NCBI GenBank assembly: GCA_002409995.1
Contig: DHOR01000040.1
Span: forward strand, 259,592 to 292,141
Source of the DNA: Hungatella sp. UBA5385
Lineage (GTDB): Bacteria > Bacillota > Clostridia > Lachnospirales > Lachnospiraceae
DNA length: 32,550 bases
Direction of reading: 5' to 3'
The translations under genes were made by a program, and so were the position numbers. The notes beneath the pieces are model-generated. The model was not told the origin of the DNA. It ran no database searches and was given only the letters and a program-made list of their open reading frames with translations. How positions within the stretch are numbered: position 1 is the first letter of the stretch; every line of letters starts with the position of its first letter. This document shows positions 16,972 to 23,842 of the stretch, piece by piece.

Positions 16972-17778
16972 CTATGCATATGTTTTGTTATTCTCTAAAA
17001 TATGGAAAATGGCCTTAGAAAGACCATGGTTTTCTATGGAATCTGTAATATAATCGGCTGCAGCCTTCACTTCCTTTTTTGCATTGCCCATGGCAATACC
17101 AAACCCTGCTCCTGCAATCATATCAATATCGTTACCGCCATCTCCAATAGCTGCAATTTCTTCCATTGTCAACCCAAAATCATTGGCTAACTGGTAAATG
17201 CCTTCACTTTTACAGCCATCTGCCGGAACAATATCATAGGCACAGCCATCATGCCACTGTATAAACTGGCACCCTGTCAGCCTGTTCTTAAGGGTTGTTA
17301 TCCTATCTTCTGATAAATAAGGAACGATCTGATAGATGGCTTTGTCTCTGGCTCTCTCCACATCTTCCAAGGTTGGAAGTCTGGTACCGATTACTTCCTG
17401 AGCCTCTATCACAAGATTATCTACACTATTAATATACATGCGGTCCGCTTCCATAAACATGCAGGGAAATGGCTCTTCCTTCAGCAGATTCAGCACCTCT
17501 GTTACCGCCTCCTGCTTAATCGGGTAATGATAGATCAACCGTTCTTCATCATAACAGTACTGACCATTTAAAGTCACATAACCCTCAAATGGAAGTCCTT
17601 CCAGCAGATTCTCCTCTTCCATCTCCAGCTTATGGCGCCCTGTTGCAATAAAAAGCCTGATTCCTGCTTCTCTTGCTGCTAAAAGTGCTTCCTTGGCACT
17701 GTCCGGAATCCTTCCTGTTTCAAAATCCCTTAAGGTTCCGTCTATATCAAAAAATATAGCTTTTATCTTTTTTCTCAC
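16972..17778 (-). CDS. Cof-type HAD-IIB family phosphatase (GTG start)
   Basis: A 268-residue hydrolase. Motif I FFDIDGTL has nucleophile D11 and acid D13; the motif IV region reads AAIGDGGNDIDMI. A C2-type cap lies between. Cof-type enzymes dephosphorylate sugar phosphates, FMN or similar; the substrate is not readable. The start is taken as GTG 17778 because AGGAGA (17786-17791) lies 7 nt upstream and the product begins just before motif I. Upstream ATG codons and a TTG at 17886 would add a tail without family similarity. First gene of the Mrp/synthetase operon. Confidence 0.85.
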   Translation of the reverse strand: MRKKIKAIFFDIDGTLRDFETGRIPDSAKEALLAAREAGIRLFIATGRHKLEMEEENLLEGLPFEGYVTLNGQYCYDEERLIYHYPIKQEAVTEVLNLLKEEPFPCMFMEADRMYINSVDNLVIEAQEVIGTRLPTLEDVERARDKAIYQIVPYLSEDRITTLKNRLTGCQFIQWHDGCAYDIVPADGCKSEGIYQLANDFGLTMEEIAAIGDGGNDIDMIAGAGFGIAMGNAKKEVKAAADYITDSIENHGLSKAIFHILENNKTYA

Positions 17779-17796
17779 AACTTTTTCTCCTGATTC

Positions 17797-17825
17797 TTGT
17801 CTTTGGGTGTCATTCATAGTATAAT
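17797..17825 (+). promoter_or_regulatory. Promoter of the HD-domain gene
   Basis: TTGTCT (17797-17802), 17 bp, TATAAT (17820-17825). It faces the minus-strand promoter 17839-17867; both would start near 17832. Confidence 0.65.
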
Positions 17826-17838
17826 GCATACATTTAAG

Positions 17839-17867
17839 ATTATAGTATGAAAGAAGGGTTCTGTCCA
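17839..17867 (-). promoter_or_regulatory. Promoter of the HAD-Mrp-synthetase operon
   Basis: On the minus strand TGGACA (17862-17867), 17 bp, TATAAT (17839-17844). Its -35 touches the first base of the opposing HD gene, and its -10 is 13 bp from the opposing -10. Confidence 0.6.
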
Positions 17868-18643
17868 TGAATTTTCTAAATGCCAAAAAAATTTTTGCAG
17901 AGTACCTCAGACGATATAATACGTCTGATGATAAAATTCGACTGAAAATCGTTCACACTTATGGTGTGGTAAATGCTGCAGAAGCCATTGCAAAGGGTCT
18001 GCATCTCTCTCAGGAGGACACAGACCTTGCCCGTCATATTGCTCTTCTTCACGATATCGGACGCTTCGAACAGCTAAGACGTTACAATAGCTTTGATGAT
18101 TCCATCATTCCTCATGCGGAACTAAGTCTTACTATACTTTTTGATGAAGGTATGATTTCAGATTTTATTCAGGAAAGATGTTATGACAGCCTGATTTACA
18201 CAGCAATTAAATATCATGGAGTTTACAGTCTTCCCCCTTCACTGACCGGCAGTGAGCTTCTTCATTCACAGATCATACGTGATGCGGATAAGCTTGATAA
18301 CTTTCGTGTTAAAGAAACAGATTCAATTTTGACCATGCTGGATGTTACAGAAGAAGATCTTGCAGATGAAAGGATCTCCGATCATATGTATGAAAGCTTT
18401 TTAAATCATAAGCCTATTTTAAACTCAGAGCGTGAAACCCATATGGATATGTGGATATCCTATCTTGCGTATATCTTTGATTTGAATTTTGATGTAAGTC
18501 TTGCTTATGTAGAAGAACATGATATTGTAAATAAGCTTCTTAACAGGGTTTCCTCCAATGTTCCTGAAACAAGAGAACGGATAGAAGCTATAAAAGCCGC
18601 TGCTTACCAATATTTAAATGCCAGAACCCGTTTTATTGGCTGA
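17867..18643 (+). CDS. HD-domain phosphohydrolase
   Basis: A 258-residue metal-dependent HD hydrolase. H30 (IVHTYGV), H62-D63 in ALLHDIGR and D139 in IIRDADKLDN form the H...HD...D metal set. No synthetase or nucleotide cyclase domain is attached. Such proteins cleave nucleotide or other phosphoesters; substrate unknown. The ATG at 17867 has a modest site (AAGGG) 9 nt upstream. It is divergent from an operon that includes a (p)ppGpp synthetase, which makes a nucleotide second-messenger role thinkable but unproven. Confidence 0.85.
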   Translation: MNFLNAKKIFAEYLRRYNTSDDKIRLKIVHTYGVVNAAEAIAKGLHLSQEDTDLARHIALLHDIGRFEQLRRYNSFDDSIIPHAELSLTILFDEGMISDFIQERCYDSLIYTAIKYHGVYSLPPSLTGSELLHSQIIRDADKLDNFRVKETDSILTMLDVTEEDLADERISDHMYESFLNHKPILNSERETHMDMWISYLAYIFDLNFDVSLAYVEEHDIVNKLLNRVSSNVPETRERIEAIKAAAYQYLNARTRFIG

Positions 18644-18694
18644 AAAAGTGCTATTAACTAATTATTCCAACAATTGAAATGATTCTATCAACCG

Positions 18695-18738
18695 AAAAGG
18701 TTCCATGATGCCGGAATATGACATCACAGAACCTTTTT
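18695..18738. terminator. Bidirectional intrinsic terminator
   Basis: AAAAGGTTC (18695-18703) pairs with GAACCTTTT (18729-18737), with a further 5-bp inner stem. A T-run follows on the plus strand and, through the A-run, on the minus strand too. It serves the convergent HD and folate-transporter genes. Confidence 0.75.
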
Positions 18739-18741
18739 ATA

Positions 18742-19308
18742 TTATCCTATCTGGGTAAAATTCCGAATTCCCTTCAGTGCTCCCACTTGCTCCAGAGACT
18801 TTGTGATACCAAAGAAAATCATGGAATCAATGGGCCACATCACCAGATTCTTAAGGACTCTTGCTGGCAGAAGAACCATAAATCCTTTTCCATACAAAAT
18901 AGAAAGACATAAGGTGTTTAAAAGAATGTTGCAGATCACCATCACTACAAATTTAGCAATCAATACTCTTGGCAAGGTAATGGGCTTCTTATAGTAGAAG
19001 CAGCCATATAATATACCTGCTAAAATGGTAACCAGGGTAAGCCCCGGGAAAAATGCCCCTGTAGGCTTTAAGATGTACTTAATGACATCCAATACTCCTG
19101 CAAATACGCCTCCTACCACTGGGCCAAATAGATATGCTGCCATACCATTAGGAATGGAGGAAAAACCGATACGAATATAGTTTCCCCATTCAATGGAGAA
19201 CATGCCAAGAATTATGGCGATGGCTGCAAACATGGCAGCCGTGGTGATTGTTCTTACAGAACGCAGTTCTTTGTAAGAATCGGTGAACAAAGCGACGAAT
19301 TTTTTCAT
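18742..19308 (-). CDS. folT: Folate-family ECF transporter S component
   Basis: A 188-residue integral membrane protein with five to six TM helices and typical ECF S-component features: TAAMFAAIAIILGMFSI, IRIGFSSIPNGMAAYLFGP and GVLDVIKYILKPTGAFFPG. It binds a vitamin and shares the energising ECF ATPases and T protein encoded elsewhere. Folate specificity rests on the family pattern and on the tetrahydrofolate riboswitch in its leader. Start ATG 19308 with AGGAGGT at 19317-19323; the longer open frame to 19461 is leader RNA and not protein. Confidence 0.9.
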   Translation of the reverse strand: MKKFVALFTDSYKELRSVRTITTAAMFAAIAIILGMFSIEWGNYIRIGFSSIPNGMAAYLFGPVVGGVFAGVLDVIKYILKPTGAFFPGLTLVTILAGILYGCFYYKKPITLPRVLIAKFVVMVICNILLNTLCLSILYGKGFMVLLPARVLKNLVMWPIDSMIFFGITKSLEQVGALKGIRNFTQIG

Positions 19309-19315
19309 AAAAAAA

Positions 19316-19369
19316 TACCTCCTTTGCAGACCAAACCTCAAACTACAACCGGAGATAATATTCCTATCT
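19316..19369 (-). promoter_or_regulatory. Expression platform of the THF riboswitch
   Basis: On the minus strand TATCTCC (19351-19357) can pair with GGAGGTA (19316-19322), hiding the ribosome site. Its first five bases can instead pair with AGATA (19365-19369). The two helices exclude each other, suggesting translational control. Confidence 0.5.
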
Positions 19370-19375
19370 TCTGAT

Positions 19376-19474
19376 GCAGCGGGATGCGACTCATGTACCG
19401 CAAGACTTTCATCTTTTCGTCCAGCTGACAACTCCCTGTTCAGCCGGCACTTAACGCACACAAATCTACTCTGC
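19376..19474 (-). ncRNA. Tetrahydrofolate (THF) riboswitch aptamer
   Basis: The minus strand carries the family blocks in order: GCAGAGTAG at the 5' side, GCGTTAAGTG, an 8-bp P3 (CCGGCTGA with TCAGCTGG) around an AGGGAG loop, GACGAAAAGA, TTGCGGTA, then GTCGCATCCCGCTGC closing P1. The loop GGGA can pair with TCCC near the 3' end as the known pseudoknot. It lies directly before a folate transporter gene, the usual target of this class. Confidence 0.88.
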
Positions 19475-19507
19475 TTTTATTATTTTATTTTCTTTTGTGA
19501 CTCCATC

Positions 19508-19535
19508 AGTATATCATAGTTTACAGGGAATGCAA
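19508..19535 (-). promoter_or_regulatory. Promoter of the riboswitch-folT transcript
   Basis: TTGCAT (19530-19535), 16 bp, TATACT (19508-19513) with an extended TATG just before the -10. The start would fall about 25 nt before the aptamer. Confidence 0.6.
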
Positions 19536-19582
19536 CTACTTTTAAGAAGTGTTTGCATCCCCTGATCCATTGCCCATATCCT

Positions 19583-20110
19583 CTATATTCCTTTTTTCTC
19601 CAGCTTAGCCCCTACTGCCTTATGTACAGCCCAGGCTACCATAACTCCCAAAATGGCAGCAGCCACAACATCACTTGGAAAATGTACAAACAGATACAGC
19701 CTTGAAAATCCAATTAAAAATGCCAGAATCAGTGCCGCTGTCCCCCATTTCCTGTTATAGAGCCAGATGCTCACTGCACTTTCAACAGAAGCCAGTGTAT
19801 GACCTGAAGGAAATGAATAATCCGTCTGGTTTGCAATCAGAAGCTTTACTGAAGGGTCGATCCAGCAGGGACGATCTCTGGCAATAAGATTTTTCAATAT
19901 TCCATTGCCGATCAGGGTTCCAAAAACAAGAGAAGCCAACACGCAAATTCCTATTCTCCGTGTCTTTTTTAAACAAAGGAGAAGAACTCCTATGATAATC
20001 CATATAATTCCCACCTCACCCAACAATGTAATTGATGTCATAATCCTATCCAACCATGGTGTATGTAAGGATTGCAGGAAATATAAAAACTGAAACTCTA
20101 AAGCCTGCAT
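19583..20110 (-). CDS. PAP2-family membrane phosphatase
   Basis: A 175-residue integral membrane phosphatase with the three motifs KNLIARDRPC (73-82), PSGH (101-104) and SRLYLFVHFPSD (136-147, H143). It acts on a lipid phosphate at the outer membrane face, for example undecaprenyl diphosphate, phosphatidate or phosphatidylglycerol phosphate. Start ATG 20110 with AGGAAAGG 11 nt upstream; a longer frame from a GTG at 20167 adds no family sequence. A TATAAT at 20148-20153 (minus) may be its -10. It is a single gene. Confidence 0.88.
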   Translation of the reverse strand: MQALEFQFLYFLQSLHTPWLDRIMTSITLLGEVGIIWIIIGVLLLCLKKTRRIGICVLASLVFGTLIGNGILKNLIARDRPCWIDPSVKLLIANQTDYSFPSGHTLASVESAVSIWLYNRKWGTAALILAFLIGFSRLYLFVHFPSDVVAAAILGVMVAWAVHKAVGAKLEKKGI

Positions 20111-20189
20111 AATATTATTTACCTTTCCTGTTTTCACTGTAATCAATATTATATCCTTTCTCTGCACATTTTTCTACTGAAAAAAATAA

Positions 20190-20218
20190 TTGACATATTC
20201 AAAAATTGAGTTTAGGAT
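20190..20218 (+). promoter_or_regulatory. Promoter of lrgAB
   Basis: TTGACA (20190-20195), 17 bp, TAGGAT (20213-20218). The consensus -35 is followed about 7 bp after the -10 by a hairpin. Confidence 0.65.
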
Positions 20219-20225
20219 ATTGCAT

Positions 20226-20246
20226 AGCTGTTATTTTGAAACAGCT
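20226..20246 (+). promoter_or_regulatory. 5'-end hairpin or operator in the lrgAB leader
   Basis: AGCTGTT (20226-20232) and AACAGCT (20240-20246) form a perfect 7-bp stem with a 7-nt loop, just after the predicted start and 1 nt before AGGAGG (20248-20253). It may be an mRNA hairpin or a repressor site. Confidence 0.5.
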
Positions 20247-20261
20247 TAGGAGGAAGTTATT

Positions 20262-20642
20262 ATGAAATACATAAAACAATTCAGCATTATTCTTCTTATT
20301 TCACTGATCGGAGAAATTCTGCATCTGCTCATTCCCCTTCCGGTTCCAGCCAGCATCTATGGCCTTGTGCTTATGCTTCTTGGACTGAAAACAGGACTGA
20401 TCACCTTATCCTCGGTGAAGGAAGCCAGCGTTTTTCTCGTGGAAATCATGCCCCTGATGTTTATTCCTGCAGCAGTTGGACTGTTAGATTCCTGGGGAGT
20501 TTTACGCCCGATTTTGATTCCATTTGCAGCAGTCAGCTTGTTATCCACCACTGTGGTTATGGCTGCTACAGGAAAAATAACACAGTTTTTTATACACTCA
20601 GATAAGAAAGGCAAGGCAGACAAAGATGAGCAGCACAGTTAA
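20262..20642 (+). CDS. lrgA: LrgA/CidA family holin-like protein
   Basis: A 126-residue membrane protein with four predicted helices and the family stretch LLIPLPVPASIYGLVLMLLGL, then MPLMFIPAAVGLL and a charged C-tail. LrgA/CidA proteins work with LrgB/CidB as a membrane pair linked to autolysis control and, in several species, pyruvate uptake. AGGAGG lies 8 nt before the ATG. The 3' end overlaps lrgB by 17 nt. Confidence 0.9.
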   Translation: MKYIKQFSIILLISLIGEILHLLIPLPVPASIYGLVLMLLGLKTGLITLSSVKEASVFLVEIMPLMFIPAAVGLLDSWGVLRPILIPFAAVSLLSTTVVMAATGKITQFFIHSDKKGKADKDEQHS

Positions 20643-21318
20643 GGATTTTCTATTTTTCGGAGCAGTAATCAGCATATTAGGTTATGAACTGGGTCTTTTC
20701 TTAAAAAGCAAATTCCACATTGCATTATTTAACCCTCTGTTAATTTCCATTATTGCAGTTATGGTGTTTCTGTCTGCACTGGGTATTGACTATGAAAGCT
20801 ATCATGAAAGTGCCAAATACTTAAGCTATCTTCTCACACCGGCAACCATCTGTCTGGCTGTTCCACTCTATGAGCAGATGGAGCTTCTGAAGAAGCATAA
20901 AAAGGCTATCATCGTCGGAACACTTACAGGAGTTCTCACCAGTATGGTTTCTGTTCTTATGTTAGCGCTTTTGTTTAAGCTGGATCATCAGCAGTATGTA
21001 ACCTTTCTTCCAAAATCCATAACCACCGCCATAGGCATGGGGATTTCTGAGGAAATGGACGGGATTGTAGCAATCACAGTTGCCTGTATTATAGTTACAG
21101 GAATTTTTGGCAATGTAGCAGCGGAAACCATTTTAAAAGTATTCAAAATCCATGATCCTGTAGCGAAAGGTCTGGCAATCGGCTCCGCCGCCCATGCACT
21201 GGGGACTACCAAGGCTATGGAAATGGGCGAAATCGAAGGGGCTATGAGCAGTCTTGCCATAGCTGCCTCTGGACTTTGTACAGTTATATTTACTTCTATT
21301 TTTGCTAATTTTATTTGA
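20626..21318 (+). CDS. lrgB: LrgB/CidB family membrane protein
   Basis: A 230-residue membrane protein of normal length. Family landmarks are LSALGIDYESY, LLTPATICLAVPLYEQ, FLPKSITTAIGMGISEE and GLAIGSAAHALGTTKAME. It is the partner of the LrgA protein whose gene it overlaps. A long hairpin follows at 21367-21419. Confidence 0.92.
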   Translation: MSSTVKDFLFFGAVISILGYELGLFLKSKFHIALFNPLLISIIAVMVFLSALGIDYESYHESAKYLSYLLTPATICLAVPLYEQMELLKKHKKAIIVGTLTGVLTSMVSVLMLALLFKLDHQQYVTFLPKSITTAIGMGISEEMDGIVAITVACIIVTGIFGNVAAETILKVFKIHDPVAKGLAIGSAAHALGTTKAMEMGEIEGAMSSLAIAASGLCTVIFTSIFANFI

Positions 21319-21366
21319 TATCTATGAATATTTAATATCTTTCATTATTGATGATGTGATGAAATA

Positions 21367-21419
21367 CAGCCCCAGAAGGAAATCAAAATGCTCGTAAGCA
21401 TGATTTCCTTCTGGGGCTG
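21367..21419 (+). terminator. Long hairpin terminator after lrgB (family member 1)
   Basis: A perfect 19-bp stem (21367-21385 with 21401-21419) contains an inner TGCT-CGTA-AGCA stem and an AAA bulge on the 5' side. It separates the convergent lrgB and dhaL genes. The T-run is poor (CTTATAATTT). The core matches the hairpin at 28367-28425 on the other strand. Confidence 0.65.
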
Positions 21420-21447
21420 CTTATAATTTACATCATATAATTATGGG

Positions 21448-22086
21448 CTATCCTGCATCATCACTTATGTTTTGTAGATAATAATTGGCTATCCCCTTAA
21501 ATATCAGTTTTCCTACAACCGAACCTCCATCCAGGATTCCAATACTGCGTTCAGCCGAATACGCAGCACGTCCATGAACTGCGCGCATCTGCTTCGTGGC
21601 CTCTGCCCCTTCTTCGGCAGCCCTCATAGCTTCCATTACAGCCTTATTAGGTTCAGAAGCATATTTTACTAAAGCCTGAACACCCGGATACAGGGAATCC
21701 ACGATAGTTTTCTCTCCTGGCTTCGATTCCGCTTTATCCATAATATTTTTCACGCCTGCCAGCATTGCCTTTGCCCCTTCCTCAAAACTCACTTCTTCTT
21801 TTCCTTTTAAGGCTCTGGCCATACCCATAAAGCCAAAAGATGTGATTGTTCCCAAAGAAGACGGGGCTGAAGCATTAAACACTTTGCTGCATGCTAAAAT
21901 AAGTTTCCCCAGATCATTTTCTTCTGAAGTTTTTAAATATTCTGCTACAGCTCTGTAACCATCATCCATGGAAATTCCTAAATCTCCGTCCCCGTTCACC
22001 TGATCCAGTTCTACCAGATAATCACGGTTTGCTGTCATTTCTCTGCTTATGGCATTGATGATTCCTTTTACGGACTTCCGATTCAT
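21448..22086 (-). CDS. dhaL: Dihydroxyacetone kinase subunit DhaL
   Basis: A 212-residue nucleotide-binding subunit. The metal/ADP site ELDQVNGDGDLG provides D28, D33 and D35, matching the three Asp of the family. SAPSSLGT, GEKTIVDSLYPG and the C-terminal AERSIGILDGG are also present. ATG 22086 has GGAGG 9 nt upstream; ATG 22092 is only 3 nt away and less likely. It is the last gene of the PTS operon, 15 nt after dhaK. It donates phosphate to the substrate held by DhaK. No PTS-type DhaM is in the window, so the phosphate donor is open. Confidence 0.92.
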   Translation of the reverse strand: MNRKSVKGIINAISREMTANRDYLVELDQVNGDGDLGISMDDGYRAVAEYLKTSEENDLGKLILACSKVFNASAPSSLGTITSFGFMGMARALKGKEEVSFEEGAKAMLAGVKNIMDKAESKPGEKTIVDSLYPGVQALVKYASEPNKAVMEAMRAAEEGAEATKQMRAVHGRAAYSAERSIGILDGGSVVGKLIFKGIANYYLQNISDDAG

Positions 22087-22101
22087 AAACATTTTCCTCC
22101 G

Positions 22102-23109
22102 TTATTTATTCCCATTGGTGTAAAATGGAGATTCGCCCGGAGCCAGCAGCAGAGCTTTAAGCTCCTGATCCAGCTTGAAGATTGTAACGGACAAGCCTGC
22201 CATTTCCATAGAGGTTGCATATTCCCCCACATGAGGCATTACAATGGATACTCCTAATTCCGATAGAATCTGGTGTACCCTTCGATATACAATAAATTGT
22301 TCTTCCAGTGGAGTTCCCCCAAGTCCATTGACCAAAACAGATACCTCATCACCTTCTGTAAGGGGCATATCCTTTAAGATACGATCCAACAATGTATCTG
22401 CAATTTCATCGGCAGTCATCATTTTTCTGACTTCAATCCCTGCCTCCCCATGAATTCCCATCCCTACCTCAATCTCATCATCTGCAATGGTAAACGTAGG
22501 TTTGCCTGCCTTTGGAACAATGCATGGGGAAAGGGCAACTCCCATGGAACGGATATTATTAAGCGCTTTTGTTGTTACTTCAGCAACTTCGTCCAGACTC
22601 ATCATCTTATCCGCCGCTGCTCCCGCTATTTTAAAAGCATAAATCATCCCGGCTACACCCCGGCGCTTTTCTGCATGTTCTGCAGGTGAACTGGCTACAT
22701 CGTCTTTTATGAGAACTGTTTTGGTCCTGATATCCTCAAACTCCGCTTCCTCACAGGCCATACGGAAGTTAAAAATATCACCGTTATAGTTTCCAAACAG
22801 ACAAAGTACCCCATTCCCTCTGTTACAGGCCCGGATCATATCCATCATCTTATCTGCCGCAGGAGATGCAAATACCTCACCTACTGCACAGCCATCCAGC
22901 AGCCCTTTCCCCACATATCCAAGGAATACAGGAAGATGACCGCTTCCGCCTGCTGTAACAATTCCCACTTTTCCATCTTGTACAGGATAATTGGATAAAA
23001 GAACCCGAAAGTCATCATTTAAGAGCTTCACTTTATCTCCATAGGCACAAATAATGCCTTCCATGGTATCCTGAACAAATGTATCCGCGCTGTTTATAAT
23101 CTTTTTCAT
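22102..23109 (-). CDS. dhaK: Dihydroxyacetone kinase subunit DhaK
   Basis: A 335-residue substrate-binding subunit. The covalent-binding His is H220 in GMGIHGEAG; H58 in AGGSGHLP and D111 in NYNGDIFNF complete the catalytic set. The start overlaps the aldolase stop by 4 nt (ATGA), so they are coupled. The substrate is probably dihydroxyacetone, but DhaK-type proteins in sugar operons also phosphorylate erythrulose and similar ketoses; the operon context cannot decide. Confidence 0.92.
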   Translation of the reverse strand: MKKIINSADTFVQDTMEGIICAYGDKVKLLNDDFRVLLSNYPVQDGKVGIVTAGGSGHLPVFLGYVGKGLLDGCAVGEVFASPAADKMMDMIRACNRGNGVLCLFGNYNGDIFNFRMACEEAEFEDIRTKTVLIKDDVASSPAEHAEKRRGVAGMIYAFKIAGAAADKMMSLDEVAEVTTKALNNIRSMGVALSPCIVPKAGKPTFTIADDEIEVGMGIHGEAGIEVRKMMTADEIADTLLDRILKDMPLTEGDEVSVLVNGLGGTPLEEQFIVYRRVHQILSELGVSIVMPHVGEYATSMEMAGLSVTIFKLDQELKALLLAPGESPFYTNGNK

Positions 23110-23792
23110 GCATAATCCCTTTCTTCCTGATTTTTAAATATAATCTCTTTGGGATACTCCCACTTTTGCAGCTCCTCCTGCATAAAACTATCCGGCTCTT
23201 TTCCTCCATTGGCTGTGAGAGACAGATAGTATAATTCCGCCAGCTCTTCAATATAGGCAGCCTTTAAAAAAGCTTCATAAATATCAGTATTATCAACTGC
23301 AACCGCCCCATGTTTTTCAATTAAAAAACTGTCTGACTCACGACAGCATTCTATAACACTGTCTGCCAGCTCAGGAGTTCCGGGGCGGCCATAAGGAGCT
23401 ACCGGAACGCGGGCTTTTGTTAAGCCTAAATTTGCCACCTCATACACAATGGCTGGGAGGGGCTTATTTAATAATGCAAATGTTGTGGCATAAGCAGAAT
23501 GTGTATGGGCGATTGCTGCAGCTTTGGGTTTCTGACGATAAATCATGATATGCATCAATGCTTCACTGGTTGGTCTTAAACCGGAGAGATTTTCAATTAC
23601 ATTGGCATTCATATCCATAACTACCATATCTCTTGGAGTCAAAAGCTCACGATCCACACTTGTGGGTGTAATAACAACATATCCGGTCTCTAAGTCCCGA
23701 GCGCTGAAATTTCCTGACTTATGCTTGCACAAACCGTCCCTTTGAGCCCTTTTTGCTATTTCACAAACCTCTTTTTTTAATACTTCCAGCAT
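23106..23792 (-). CDS. Class II aldolase (fuculose-phosphate aldolase/adducin family)
   Basis: A 228-residue zinc aldolase. HKSGNFSAR (phosphate/substrate loop), catalytic E77 in TSEALMH, and zinc ligands H96 and H98 (AHTHSAY) with H161 (EKHGAV) match L-fuculose-1-phosphate aldolase. It should cleave a ketose phosphate into a C3 unit and an aldehyde. GAGGAAA precedes the ATG. It lies between the regulator and dhaK in the PTS operon, so its product likely feeds DhaKL. Substrate not known. Confidence 0.88.
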   Translation of the reverse strand: MLEVLKKEVCEIAKRAQRDGLCKHKSGNFSARDLETGYVVITPTSVDRELLTPRDMVVMDMNANVIENLSGLRPTSEALMHIMIYRQKPKAAAIAHTHSAYATTFALLNKPLPAIVYEVANLGLTKARVPVAPYGRPGTPELADSVIECCRESDSFLIEKHGAVAVDNTDIYEAFLKAAYIEELAELYYLSLTANGGKEPDSFMQEELQKWEYPKEIIFKNQEERDYA

Positions 23793-23842
23793 ATTATTTC
23801 CTCTTTTCTATCTGTTTTATTGATTATCTGTTGCCAGTCTTA

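Noticed and set aside
17779..17886. Longer HAD protein starting at TTG 17886 or at internal ATGs
   Set aside because: It would cross both promoters and the start of the divergent gene; GTG 17778 has the only well-placed ribosome site.
19309..19461. N-terminal extension of the folate S component
   Set aside because: This stretch is the THF riboswitch and its expression platform; the strong AGGAGGT sits just before ATG 19308.
21988..23109. Possibility that DhaK/DhaL are decayed copies because DhaM is missing
   Set aside because: All catalytic residues (DhaK H58, D111, H220; DhaL D28, D33, D35) are present and frames are full length.
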